Shown here: one piece after another, positions 20,544 through 29,755 of the stretch
Layout of the letters: the number at the start of each line of letters is the position of its first letter
Position numbering within the stretch: the first letter of the stretch is position 1
Assembly (NCBI RefSeq): GCF_000369805.1
Contig: NZ_KB850224.1
Span: forward strand, 2,800,399 to 2,864,398
DNA length: 64,000 nt
Direction of reading: 5' to 3'
Source: Acinetobacter sp. NIPH 2100
GTDB lineage: Bacteria; Pseudomonadota; Gammaproteobacteria; Pseudomonadales; Moraxellaceae
Notes under the pieces: generated by a model
What the model was told of the DNA's origin: nothing
The model's database searches: none
Seen by the model: the letters and a program-made list of their open reading frames with translations, nothing else
Made by a program: the position numbers and the translations under genes

Positions 20544-22685
20544 TTAAATAATCGAGTGTTGCAGGACAGCAAGCTGATCTAATGGATCAGCTTTGATACT
20601 TTGTGCATACTCTAGATTGCTTGAATCCGAATTGCCTGCGTTGTTCATCAGCGTCGTAGTCGTTTGGCCAACAAGCAATTGATTCAAAACCTCATCTAGC
20701 TGATTTGAGGTTTGGCTAGCAGGCGTTAGCAACTCATTTACGCCTAACTTTTCAGTCGTTGCAGATTCATTTACTGGTGGCTCGACTTGATTGGCTTGCA
20801 AAGCATCTAAATCAATTGAATCCACCAAAGAAGCTTTCGCCGCTGGCGCCACGACATTAAAGCTAAAAGCACTACTCACTTCGCTAATATTTCCAGCAGC
20901 ATCAGTCTGAGTCAAAGTAATTTTATGTAGACCCAATGCTAAGTCTTTAGTAATTTCAAAACTCCAGTTTCCATTGTCCCCTACGGTGATAGTCCCTATA
21001 GGTTGCCCATTATCATAGATGGTCAGTACGGCTTTTGCTTCACCCATACCCTCTAACTTGGGTTTACTGTCATCGGTATCACTACCCGCTGCAATATTCC
21101 CTTTTACTGCACCGACATCATCAGTGACTTTTTGCAGGACTGGCGCATTCGGGGCAATCGTATCTTTAGTTCCAGTTACATCCGTTGCCTCGGAGCGATT
21201 ACCTGCTGCATCAACGACATAAACTTTGCCGATATTTTTATCAGTCAAAACAGGTGATAGTGTAATGGTAAATTTTCCTTCTGCATCCGCTGTGCCTGTA
21301 CCCAATACAGTCTTACCATTAGCACTTCTAATTTCTACCTTACTGTTTGCTTCGGCAGTCCCTGTTACGGAATCACCCGCCGCATTGATCTGTACTATAG
21401 CTTTGTCTGGTGCAATGGTATCTTTGCCTGCAGTAATCTCAAGTGGCTTAGAACTATTCCCTGCTGCATCTTCAATGATGATTGAAGCTTTTTTATCTGC
21501 GGCTAATGCAGGTGAAAGCGTAATTTGAAATTTGCCTTGCGCATCCGCAGTTCCACTGCCAATCACTTTTCCATCAGCATCTTTGATCTGTATTTTGCTA
21601 TTGGCTTCAGCACGCCCTTGAATAGAGGTCCCCTCTTTATTTACATCAACCAAAGGTTGGTCAGGGGGTAACGTATCTTTTCCAGCAACGACTTTAGATG
21701 GAGTGGATTTATTCTCTGCCGCATCTTCAGCAATCACAGTCCCGCCCTTGTCACTAGTTAAGGGTGGAGAAATTTTTATAGAATATAGACCTTCTTTATT
21801 TGCGGTAACTGTACCAAGTAAATTCCCATCAGCATCGAAAACCGACACTTTAGCATTCGCTTCAGTCTTACCAGAGACGATCGTACCGTCTGCATTCAAT
21901 TGTGCCATTGGTGCATCAGGTGGGGTCACATCTTTATTTCCAATCACTTCACTCTTAGTCGCATTTCCAGCACTATCGATTGCCGTTACCGTAACTTTTT
22001 CACCTGCTGGCAAGGGCTGGGATAATTTAAAGGTATAATTTCCTTGAGCATCCGCTTGTCCCGTAGCAAGTATTTTTCCAGTTGAATCTTTAATTTCAAT
22101 TCTAACATTCGCCTCTGTTTTTACAGTGATTGTTTGCGAATCATCCGTTGCTATAGTGGCTTTAATTGCGGGTGGAGTGATATCTATTGGCTGGCTATCG
22201 TTCTTATTTTTATCATCGTCATCATCTTTGACGGCCCACAAATATGCCCCTTCCGCGACCAAAGCAGCTAAACCGACTTTCCATAATTGTGATTTACTAA
22301 TCCCTAGATCATTCTCCGTACTTTGAACAGGCGTCGCTTGTGTAACTGGCTCGGTATAGGCAAATTGCGCCAGTGATGTGGTTGGTGCATAACGTACAAA
22401 TTTGCCTGAATCATCAAACTCTGCAACTGCGTAGGAACCATCTGCTTTAGATATTGCCAAGGTATGTTCTGTGAGATTGGCATCGGTGTAGAAATCGCTG
22501 AGAATAATTTTCTCACCGTTTTTTAGTGTAATGACAAGATCATTACCTTGCTTGATAATTGACTTAATATCTGCCTGATTTACACCAATTTGCACAATCG
22601 AAGGTTGGTCTAAAACCACACTTTTTAGTTGGGCATCCTGTAGAATATTCGAGTTTTTCTTCGAAGAAACAACGACTCTTGTCAT
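20544..22685 (-). CDS. Bap-like protein with Ig-like repeats (BLP2 type)
   Basis: Encodes 713 aa from the ATG at 22685 (a GTG at 22697 is also in frame). The N-terminal ~130 residues form the BapA-prefix-like domain (QPSIVQIG ... ITLKNGEKIILSDFY), followed by a hydrophobic segment near residue 140 and an Asp/Lys-rich stretch. Five to six Ig-like (Big_6/Big_13-type) repeats of about 90 residues follow, each with TPP/LPP/IAP linkers and DAAGN ends. The tail is Gln/Asn-rich. The length matches the short BLP2 proteins of Acinetobacter rather than giant Bap. Likely surface or biofilm role; a type I secretion partner is not in the window. Confidence 0.82.
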   Translation of the reverse strand: MTRVVVSSKKNSNILQDAQLKSVVLDQPSIVQIGVNQADIKSIIKQGNDLVITLKNGEKIILSDFYTDANLTEHTLAISKADGSYAVAEFDDSGKFVRYAPTTSLAQFAYTEPVTQATPVQSTENDLGISKSQLWKVGLAALVAEGAYLWAVKDDDDDKNKNDSQPIDITPPAIKATIATDDSQTITVKTEANVRIEIKDSTGKILATGQADAQGNYTFKLSQPLPAGEKVTVTAIDSAGNATKSEVIGNKDVTPPDAPMAQLNADGTIVSGKTEANAKVSVFDADGNLLGTVTANKEGLYSIKISPPLTSDKGGTVIAEDAAENKSTPSKVVAGKDTLPPDQPLVDVNKEGTSIQGRAEANSKIQIKDADGKVIGSGTADAQGKFQITLSPALAADKKASIIIEDAAGNSSKPLEITAGKDTIAPDKAIVQINAAGDSVTGTAEANSKVEIRSANGKTVLGTGTADAEGKFTITLSPVLTDKNIGKVYVVDAAGNRSEATDVTGTKDTIAPNAPVLQKVTDDVGAVKGNIAAGSDTDDSKPKLEGMGEAKAVLTIYDNGQPIGTITVGDNGNWSFEITKDLALGLHKITLTQTDAAGNISEVSSAFSFNVVAPAAKASLVDSIDLDALQANQVEPPVNESATTEKLGVNELLTPASQTSNQLDEVLNQLLVGQTTTTLMNNAGNSDSSNLEYAQSIKADPLDQLAVLQHSII

Positions 22686-22863
22686 TCTTATGCTCACTTA
22701 TCAATTATATTTTTAAATAATTTTTAGATTAATGAATAATTAAGTAATTCATCTTGCAAATAAAATATCAAATGATCGATATGACTACAATCTCTTCTAT
22801 CAGAAGTTTTGTCATGTTTGTTAAATTGACCAAATGTTTAAAATCCAGTCCTATCTATAATAA

Positions 22864-22890
22864 AAAACCAGCCATGTCGGCTGGTTTTTT
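22864..22890. terminator. Bidirectional terminator downstream of the SohB gene
   Basis: Stem AAAACCAGCC / GGCTGGTTTT with loop ATGTC and T run. Oriented for the minus-strand SohB gene. Confidence 0.92.
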
Positions 22891-22915
22891 TAACAGAACA
22901 GTTGAATGCAGATGC

Positions 22916-23878
22916 TTAAAATTTAGGATCACGCATTTGCACCAAAGTGCTATTGGCTTTGGCAAGGCTATCAGTAATTTTACCCAATACGGTTGGAATT
23001 AGACTCTCTGCCATTTGTGCAGCTTGTAAGCCCAATTTTTCACCAAATGTTGGACGTTTACGGGTATTAATCACATAAATATCATGCTTTGGTAACAGGC
23101 TTAATAAATACTCATCTGAGGTTTGTAACTTATCAACCAAGTTCAGCTCGCGCGCATCTTCGCCATACCAATGCTCACCAGTGGCAACTTTTGAAATATC
23201 CAGTTGAGGACGGTATTTCTCAACAAAGTGTTTAAATAAAGAATGAGTCTGCTGCAATTCTTCTTCAAACTTCGCCTTACCTTCTGGCGTATTTTCACCA
23301 AACATGGTCACGGTACGCTTGTACTCACCTGCGGTATATAGCTCAAAATCAACATTATGCTGCTTTAGCAAACGATTGAAGTTGGGTACTTGTGCAACCA
23401 CACCAATCGAACCCACTACAGCAAACGGCGCAGAAATAATTTCGTTGGCAATACAGGCCATCATATAACCACCACTCGCTGCGACTTTGTCGACGCAGAT
23501 AGTGACGTTAAAACCAGCATCACGCAAACGCACCAATTGAGCTGCTGCAAGACCATAGCCATGCACCATGCCACCTGGGCTCTCTAAACGGACCACGACA
23601 CGGTCATGCCCTGCTTTAGCAGTCGCTAAAATCAAGGTAATTTCTTCACGAATGGTATCTACGGCAGAAGCTTGAACATCCCCTTTAAAGTCGAGGACGT
23701 AGATTTTTTGATCATTCTTTTTACGAATTTTGGCTTCTTTGCCAAGTTGTTGAACAAGTTGCAATAACTCCAAACGAGATGCTGTCGTTTGCGCAATTCT
23801 TTTTCTTTGTTCATTCACACGCGCATTTAAATGACTAATACGAATTTCAGCAGGAAACTTAGGTAAATGGAATAACAT
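22916..23878 (-). CDS. sohB: SohB-type S49 serine protease, without membrane anchor
   Basis: Encodes 320 aa. S49/SppA-fold protease with nucleophile Ser135 (KVAASGGYMMAC) and general base Lys187 (GEYKRTVTMFG). The fold motifs FKGDVQASAV, RLESPGG and FAVVGSIGV are in order. E. coli SohB is longer and has an N-terminal membrane helix; here the N-terminus is basic and charged, and an in-frame stop lies just upstream, so no anchor is hidden. Probably cytoplasmic or peripherally membrane-bound. Substrate unknown. Confidence 0.88.
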   Translation of the reverse strand: MLFHLPKFPAEIRISHLNARVNEQRKRIAQTTASRLELLQLVQQLGKEAKIRKKNDQKIYVLDFKGDVQASAVDTIREEITLILATAKAGHDRVVVRLESPGGMVHGYGLAAAQLVRLRDAGFNVTICVDKVAASGGYMMACIANEIISAPFAVVGSIGVVAQVPNFNRLLKQHNVDFELYTAGEYKRTVTMFGENTPEGKAKFEEELQQTHSLFKHFVEKYRPQLDISKVATGEHWYGEDARELNLVDKLQTSDEYLLSLLPKHDIYVINTRKRPTFGEKLGLQAAQMAESLIPTVLGKITDSLAKANSTLVQMRDPKF

Positions 23879-23982
23879 GAAGTATGTGCTCTATAAGTTC
23901 GGCGTTATTGTTCTAAGATGTGGTCTGCTCAATAAAAATTCAATAGCGATTTTGCAAAATAGATTCATTTTCATTTATATAT

Positions 23983-24007
23983 AAAAAAAGAGTCCGAAGA
24001 CCCTTTT
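23983..24007 (-). terminator. Terminator of the pst operon
   Basis: On the minus strand: stem AAAAGGGTC / GACTCTTTT (one G-U pair), TTCG tetraloop and T7, 18 bases after the pstB stop. Confidence 0.9.
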
Positions 24008-24024
24008 CTGTATACTGATCAAGA

Positions 24025-24939
24025 TTAACCAAAACGGCCTGTAATATAAGCTTCAGTCAATTGATGATCAGGCTGCGTAAAGACTTTTTCAGTCGAGTTC
24101 ACTTCAATCAAGTCACCCAAATGAAAGTAAGCGGTACGATCAGATACGCGCGCTGCTTGCTGCATGGAGTGAGTTACGATTGCAATGGTAAATTGTTCTG
24201 ACAACTCTGAGATCAATTCTTCAATTTTTGCAGTCGCAATTGGATCGAGTGCTGAACATGGCTCATCCATCAAAATCACTTCTGGACTCACTGCAATGGT
24301 ACGTGCGATACATAAACGTTGTTGCTGACCACCAGATAAGCCTGTACCAGGTTGATTCAGACGATCTTTAACTTCATCCCACAAGCCCGCTTTACGCAAG
24401 CTATTTTCAACGATTTCTTCTAAATCATATTTATCACGTGCTAGACCATGTAATTTAGGGCCATAAGCAACATTGTCAAAAATTGATTTTGGGAATGGGT
24501 TTGGTTTTTGGAATACCATACCAACTTGTGCACGTAATAACACTACATCAAGATTTGGATCATAAATATCTTGATCATCCAGTGTAACCTTACCTGTCAC
24601 ACGGCAGCTATCAATGGTGTCATTCATACGATTTAAAGTACGTAAGAAAGTCGATTTACCACAACCCGATGGGCCAATGAATGCGATCACTTCATTCTGG
24701 TAAACATCAAGGTCAATCCCTTTGATTGCTTCAGCGTCACCATAATAAACATGAACATCCTTGGTACTGATTTTCACTTCACTTGTCTTTGGCTTTTTAT
24801 TTGATGAAGCCGTTTCAAACTGAGAGACAAATGCAGTATTTGATTGCTGAACTTGCGCTTCAGATGACGTAAATTCTTTTTGCTGTGGGTTCACTGATTT
24901 ATCCTTTTCTACGGCGTTCATAATATCAATCGTATTCAT
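24025..24939 (-). CDS. pstB: Phosphate ABC transporter ATP-binding protein
   Basis: Encodes 304 aa. ATPase of the PstSCAB high-affinity phosphate importer. Walker A GPSGCGKS is at residues 89-96, the ABC signature LSGGQQQ at 201-207 and Walker B VILMDE at 221-226. The start at 24939 has GAGGAG six bases upstream; the ATG at 24960 would include that site. An N-terminal extension of about 45 polar residues exceeds the E. coli protein. Confidence 0.97.
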   Translation of the reverse strand: MNTIDIMNAVEKDKSVNPQQKEFTSSEAQVQQSNTAFVSQFETASSNKKPKTSEVKISTKDVHVYYGDAEAIKGIDLDVYQNEVIAFIGPSGCGKSTFLRTLNRMNDTIDSCRVTGKVTLDDQDIYDPNLDVVLLRAQVGMVFQKPNPFPKSIFDNVAYGPKLHGLARDKYDLEEIVENSLRKAGLWDEVKDRLNQPGTGLSGGQQQRLCIARTIAVSPEVILMDEPCSALDPIATAKIEELISELSEQFTIAIVTHSMQQAARVSDRTAYFHLGDLIEVNSTEKVFTQPDHQLTEAYITGRFG

Positions 24940-24953
24940 TGTACTCTCCTCAA

Positions 24954-26348
24954 TTACCAACGCACTTCAAATTTCTTACGGAGCCAAATAGCAAGGCTGT
25001 TCAAACCAATCATTAATGCCAGTAACACAATAATCGCAGCGGCAGTACGTCCTTCGAAGAAGTTACGTAACTCATTACCTTGCCATAAATAAACCTGTAC
25101 AGGCAACGCTGTCGCTTGATCAAGCGGTGTGGTCGGTACGCTTGCCACGAAAGCGCTCATTCCGATTAAAAGCAATGGTGCAGTTTCACCCAGTGCATGC
25201 GCCACCCCAATGATCGCACCGGTCATAATGCCGGGTAATGCCAGCGGTAACACATGATGGAAAATTGTTTGTACTTTCGACGCACCTAGCCCCAAAGCCG
25301 CTTGACGAATCGAAGGAGGCACTGCTTTTAACGATGCACGTGTGGTAATAATCACCGTTGGCAAAGTCATTAAGCTGAGTACTAAACCACCCACTAATGG
25401 CGCAGATAATGGCAGTTGCATCCAACCAATAAAGATCGCCGCACCCAACAAACCAAATACAATCGAAGGAACTGCTGCCAAGTTGTTAATGTTGACTTCA
25501 ATAATGTCAGTCATCATGTTCTTTGGCGCAAACTCTTCAAGATAGATTGCACTCGCAACACCAATTGGAATCGAGATCACAATCACGATCATCATCATGA
25601 ATAATGAACCCATAAATGCACCCGCTAAACCACTTGTTGCAGGTGAACTACGAGAATCTGGACTAAAGAACAAGTTGGTATTGAAGGTATTCTCAATAAT
25701 CCCTTCAGCCTTTAATTGATCTGCAAGTTGACGTACTTCCGGTTCAAGTTGTTGCTGATCATCTGGCAAAGTACGGTCAATATTCCCCGCCAACCACACA
25801 TCAACATTGGCATCCGCTAGAAATTTGATCTCTTCTTTTGTTCCAATCAGCGCAGGATTTTTAAGCACCATATCACGTAAGCGATACGCTTCCGAACTGG
25901 TATATAAACTGCTCAGATAATCACGTTGAGGCTCTAATGCTTTATTTTTAGCAACAATGCCATTTACGATCAAGGCATCCCAGTCCACCATACCCATTTC
26001 AGTTTGCCAAGCAACCATGCGCTCTTCAAAATGAGCGGGTGTTTCACCTGCGGTTTGCTTTGGCTTCGCACCCACATTGATAATAGCTGGATCAAAATAA
26101 ACAGGAACGGTCATGCTACTTTGCCAAAAAGATGGTAGACCTTTCGCCAAGATACTGCCAAACAGTAAAGCAACAAATGCCAGTGCGATAACAACCGCCG
26201 AGATACCTGCAAAGCGAAAGGTTTTTTCTTTACGATGACGCTTGGCCAAAGAACTTTGGATCTTTCTTTTACGCTGCTCACGTTGTTCAGCAGCTACTTG
26301 AGGATCCAATACGTTCTGATCCAGAGGAGATGTATTTGATGAACTCAT
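24954..26348 (-). CDS. pstA: Phosphate ABC transporter permease PstA (long form)
   Basis: Encodes 464 aa. The C-terminal ~290 residues are the BPD_transp_1 permease domain with the EAA-type loop ([21 protein letters not shown]). Before it lies a cytoplasmic basic stretch, one helix and a ~170-residue extracytoplasmic insertion; long PstA forms of this kind are known in Pseudomonadales. The ATG overlaps the pstC stop by four bases (ATGA). Confidence 0.95.
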   Translation of the reverse strand: MSSSNTSPLDQNVLDPQVAAEQREQRKRKIQSSLAKRHRKEKTFRFAGISAVVIALAFVALLFGSILAKGLPSFWQSSMTVPVYFDPAIINVGAKPKQTAGETPAHFEERMVAWQTEMGMVDWDALIVNGIVAKNKALEPQRDYLSSLYTSSEAYRLRDMVLKNPALIGTKEEIKFLADANVDVWLAGNIDRTLPDDQQQLEPEVRQLADQLKAEGIIENTFNTNLFFSPDSRSSPATSGLAGAFMGSLFMMMIVIVISIPIGVASAIYLEEFAPKNMMTDIIEVNINNLAAVPSIVFGLLGAAIFIGWMQLPLSAPLVGGLVLSLMTLPTVIITTRASLKAVPPSIRQAALGLGASKVQTIFHHVLPLALPGIMTGAIIGVAHALGETAPLLLIGMSAFVASVPTTPLDQATALPVQVYLWQGNELRNFFEGRTAAAIIVLLALMIGLNSLAIWLRKKFEVRW

Positions 26349-27724
26349 TCGTATTGCTCACGATATTTACGCACGATGTACAGTGCAATAATGTTTAGAC
26401 CCAAAGTAATCACAAACAGCGTTAAACCCAGTGCAAATGCCACCAGTGCTTGTGGGCTCGCAAAGTCAGTATCTCCCGTTAATTGCTTCACAATCGTCAC
26501 GGTCACTGTCGAAACTGCTTCAAATGGATTGGCATGCAACAATGGACTATTCCCTGCTGCTAGCACCACAATCATGGTCTCACCGACTGCACGGGATACT
26601 GCAAGCAAGAATGCACCTGTAATCCCTGGTAGCGCAGCAGGTAAAACCACTTGACGAATGGTTTCTGATTTGGTTGCACCTAAGCCCAAAGAACCGTCGC
26701 GTAATGCACGAGGCACCTGAGTAATAATGTCATCGGATAATGATGAAACGAATGGGATAATCATAATTCCCATTACAAAACCTGCCGTGAGTGCACTGGT
26801 CGCATTGATATTAATACCAACGCTTTCACCGACAATCTTGAAGAATGGACCAATGACCATTAAGGCAAATACACCATAAACGATCGTAGGAATCCCCGCC
26901 AAAACCTCAATCGTAGGTTTTGCCCAAGAACGTAAGCTTGGTGATGCATATTCAGCTAAATAAATCGCAACCAACAAACCAATTGGCACCGCAACCAATA
27001 ATGCGATACCACTGACCATTAAAGTACCCCAAATCAGCGGTAAAATGCCGTAACTACCTTCTGCATTTCCTGATGTACTAAAGCCTGGATTCCATTCAGT
27101 ACCAAAGAAGAAATCAACTGGGCTAACAAAATGGAAAAAGTGTAAAGCTTCTTTCAACATCGATAAAACAATACCGATGGTGGTCAGGATTGCGACACCA
27201 GAGCACAGTATCAATGCAACATTAATAGTTTTTTCGACTTGGTTACGCGCACGGAATTGTTGGCTCACATGGCGCTTTGCCCAAACCAAACCAGCCAACC
27301 CTGCACTAATGACCACTGCAAGTTTTGCGAAAGAGCCAATGGTTTGGAATTTTGAAAGCTGTTGCGCTGCTGCAAGTTCATAGGCTGCTGGTTGATCTGT
27401 TACCCCGAAACCAGACGCAATTGCTTGCACTCGACTGGTTAAAACATCACGACCCGCCGCATCTAAAGTCGAACTTACAGACGCAGGAATATTATTGAAA
27501 ATAATATGTTGTAAAATACTTGGTTCAACCAAGTTCCAAATAATCAAAATTAAAAAAGCAGGAATACCACACCACAAAGCAACCAACGCCCCATAATATC
27601 CTGGGCGAGAATGTAGTGTTGCTGAGTTATTTCCCTTACCTGCTAGGTTACGGCTTTTACTCAGCCCGATTTGATATGCAATTGCCACAAGGGCTAATAA
27701 CACACCGATAAGTAGCAGATTCAT
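26345..27724 (-). CDS. pstC: Phosphate ABC transporter permease PstC (long form)
   Basis: Encodes 459 aa. Permease partner of PstA in the inner membrane. The EAA loop (RDGSLGLGATKSETIRQVVLPAALPG) is present. The N-terminal 180 residues include extra helices and a periplasmic insertion not found in E. coli PstC. Lies about 100 bases downstream of pstS behind a terminator-like hairpin. Confidence 0.95.
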   Translation of the reverse strand: MNLLLIGVLLALVAIAYQIGLSKSRNLAGKGNNSATLHSRPGYYGALVALWCGIPAFLILIIWNLVEPSILQHIIFNNIPASVSSTLDAAGRDVLTSRVQAIASGFGVTDQPAAYELAAAQQLSKFQTIGSFAKLAVVISAGLAGLVWAKRHVSQQFRARNQVEKTINVALILCSGVAILTTIGIVLSMLKEALHFFHFVSPVDFFFGTEWNPGFSTSGNAEGSYGILPLIWGTLMVSGIALLVAVPIGLLVAIYLAEYASPSLRSWAKPTIEVLAGIPTIVYGVFALMVIGPFFKIVGESVGININATSALTAGFVMGIMIIPFVSSLSDDIITQVPRALRDGSLGLGATKSETIRQVVLPAALPGITGAFLLAVSRAVGETMIVVLAAGNSPLLHANPFEAVSTVTVTIVKQLTGDTDFASPQALVAFALGLTLFVITLGLNIIALYIVRKYREQYE

Positions 27725-27775
27725 GTAATCTCCACTGTTTTCTCAATTTTCATGATTTGAAAAAACTTAGCTAGA

Positions 27776-27809
27776 CAAAAAGGCTGATGATCCAACGTCT
27801 CACCAGCCT
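27776..27809 (-). terminator. Hairpin between pstS and pstC
   Basis: Ten-bp stem AGGCTGGTGA / TCATCAGCCT (one G-U pair) and T5 on the minus strand. Within an operon, it probably gives partial termination so that the binding protein PstS is made in excess. Confidence 0.75.
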
Positions 27810-27823
27810 CCCTTTTAACAATA

Positions 27824-28855
27824 TTACTTAACTGATTTACCAGCTTTGAAATCAGCTAGGATTTTTGCGCGCTCTTTGTCGCTTAAAGGAATTAAACCAG
27901 CTTTTTCTAATTTAGAACCTTTACCAGAAATTTTCTTGTTTAAGAAGAATTCTGTGTACTGTGGTAAGCCTTTGATTGATTTCAAGTGCTCGCCCTTCAC
28001 ATAGAAGAACAATGGACGAGAAACAAGGTAGCTACCATCTAATACTGTTTTCTCTGATGGTGTCACACCATTTACAGTCGCTACACGTAATTTATCGCGG
28101 TTTGAGTCATAGAAACCTAAGCCAAATACGCCAACTGCGTTTGGAGAAGTCTTCAAACGAGCTAGAGTTTCAGTATAGTCACCCGCGATTTCAATTACAC
28201 GACCATCTTTACGGAAAGTTGAACATGCTTTCTTTTGATCATCTTTGCTTAAAGCTTTGTAGTAATCAAATGCTTCACAACCCGCATCAATCATTTTCTC
28301 TTGGAACACTTCACGTGTACCGTGGTTAGATGCAGGAATGACCAGTGTAATTGGTTCATTTGGTAATGATTTATCAATTTGGTTCCAAGTGGTATATGGG
28401 TTTGGAACTAATTTACCGTTTGAAGGCAATTGTGCAGATAGTGCTGTGAATACATGAACTGGTTTTAATTTATAAGCCGCTTTTTTTACATTTGATGCGA
28501 ATACGATACCGTCATAACCCACTTTGATTTCTTGTACTTGGTTTACGCCAGACTTTTTACATGCATCTAATTCTGTGTCTTTAATTTGACGAGAAGCATT
28601 CGCGATGTCGATAGTGTTATCACCCACACCTTGACAGAACTGCTTCAAACCACCACCCGTACCACCTGAACCAACAACTGGTGCTTTGAACTGTGGGAAT
28701 GTGTTGCCAAACTCTTCAGCAACAATACTTGCAAATGGTAATACAGTAGATGAACCAGCAATTTGAATCGTATCACGAGCTGCATTCGCAGTCGTTGCTA
28801 CAGTTGCCCCAGATACAGCTAATGCAATTGCGATGTGACGTGGATTTAAGCGCAT
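27824..28855 (-). CDS. pstS: Phosphate-binding protein PstS
   Basis: Encodes 343 aa from the ATG at 28855 (GAGA 7 bases upstream); the ATG at 28870 lacks a ribosome binding site. Sec signal peptide with likely cleavage after TANA (residue 25). Phosphate-binding loops GSSTVLPF and GSGGTGGG are intact. Periplasmic receptor feeding PstCAB. A tandem PHO box lies about 90 bases upstream. Confidence 0.95.
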   Translation of the reverse strand: MRLNPRHIAIALAVSGATVATTANAARDTIQIAGSSTVLPFASIVAEEFGNTFPQFKAPVVGSGGTGGGLKQFCQGVGDNTIDIANASRQIKDTELDACKKSGVNQVQEIKVGYDGIVFASNVKKAAYKLKPVHVFTALSAQLPSNGKLVPNPYTTWNQIDKSLPNEPITLVIPASNHGTREVFQEKMIDAGCEAFDYYKALSKDDQKKACSTFRKDGRVIEIAGDYTETLARLKTSPNAVGVFGLGFYDSNRDKLRVATVNGVTPSEKTVLDGSYLVSRPLFFYVKGEHLKSIKGLPQYTEFFLNKKISGKGSKLEKAGLIPLSDKERAKILADFKAGKSVK

Positions 28856-29212
28856 TCTGTTTTCTCTCATTTATGCAATTTGATTTACAACTCTTTTCAA
28901 GTTAAGTGTTGTACTTTGGTTAACTGCATTTTGAGCAGATAATATGACAATTAAGTGACAACTTTATGACGCTTTTGTGATGGTCATTTTCCAAGACTAA
29001 TTTTTAGAAAATTCTTGGTCATAAAACCTTATTTTTCGCTGTATTTTTATAAAATAATTATAGATGAACAAGAAAAAAATTAGCAACGAAGCATTGAATT
29101 CTATAATTTTTTAATAATCACAAGAACTTTGACTTAACAAAAAGCATCTTGGTCATCTCTGAGAGTTTATATATGTTTTATGACAATTCCCTATCAGAAA
29201 AGGACAGATAGC
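28856..29212. other. Divergent intergenic region pstS / SRPBCC gene
   Basis: About 357 bases with no gene. The PHO box (28945-28971) lies in the pstS half. The remainder is AT-rich, with no recognisable structure apart from the AGGA ribosome binding site of the gene at 29213. Confidence 0.6.
28945..28971 (-). promoter_or_regulatory. Tandem PHO box upstream of pstS
   Basis: On the minus strand three TGTCA-type units (CGTCA, TGTCA, TGTCA) begin at exactly 11-base intervals, with AT-rich spacers, matching the PhoB direct-repeat consensus. An A/T-rich -10-like segment follows on the pstS side. Predicts activation under phosphate starvation. Confidence 0.82.
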
Positions 29213-29662
29213 ATGCTCAATCCTGTCACAATTGAAACACAGATGATGATTCGTAAACCTGTTCAACAGGTGTTCGATGCTTTTATCCATCCTGAAATCA
29301 CCTCCAAGTTCTGGTTTAGCTCCTCCACAGGGAAACTTGAGCAGGGTACAACCGTTGAATGGACATGGGAAAAATACCAAGTTTCAAGCAAAGTGACGGT
29401 CATAAAAATCATTGCCAATGAACTGATTCAAATTCAGTGGGGTGAGCCCAGCAGTACCGTCGACTTTATCTTTGAACCATTAACAGATGATCAAACTTAT
29501 CTGAAGATTCAAAACTACAATATTGCTTTACACGGCGATGAACTGATTGCTTTTATTATTGATAGTACGGGCGGTTTCACAACAGTACTGGATAGTTTAA
29601 AAGCCTATTTAGAACATAATCTACAACTTAATCTGGTACAGGATAAGTTTCCGCCCTTCTAA
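29213..29662 (+). CDS. SRPBCC (AHSA1-type) domain protein
   Basis: Encodes 149 aa. Start-like helix-grip fold: PVQQVFDAFIHPEITSKFWFSSSTGKLEQGTTVEWTW is the usual AHSA1 opening, and a long C-terminal helix follows (GFTTVLDSLKAYLEH). AGGA eight bases upstream favours the ATG at 29213 over 29180. Ligand or function unknown; probably cytoplasmic. Confidence 0.85.
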   Translation: MLNPVTIETQMMIRKPVQQVFDAFIHPEITSKFWFSSSTGKLEQGTTVEWTWEKYQVSSKVTVIKIIANELIQIQWGEPSSTVDFIFEPLTDDQTYLKIQNYNIALHGDELIAFIIDSTGGFTTVLDSLKAYLEHNLQLNLVQDKFPPF

Positions 29663-29755
29663 CTAATCAATAAAGCAGAGCAATCAATAAGATAAACCAC
29701 AATGCATTGCTCTTGATTCATTTAAAAACCATAACTCCATGCTGTCAGTAAATTA

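Noticed and set aside
29677..29713. Inverted repeat AGAGCAAT / ATTGCTCT after the SRPBCC gene as a terminator
   Set aside because: The loop is 21 bases long and no T tract follows; too weak to call.
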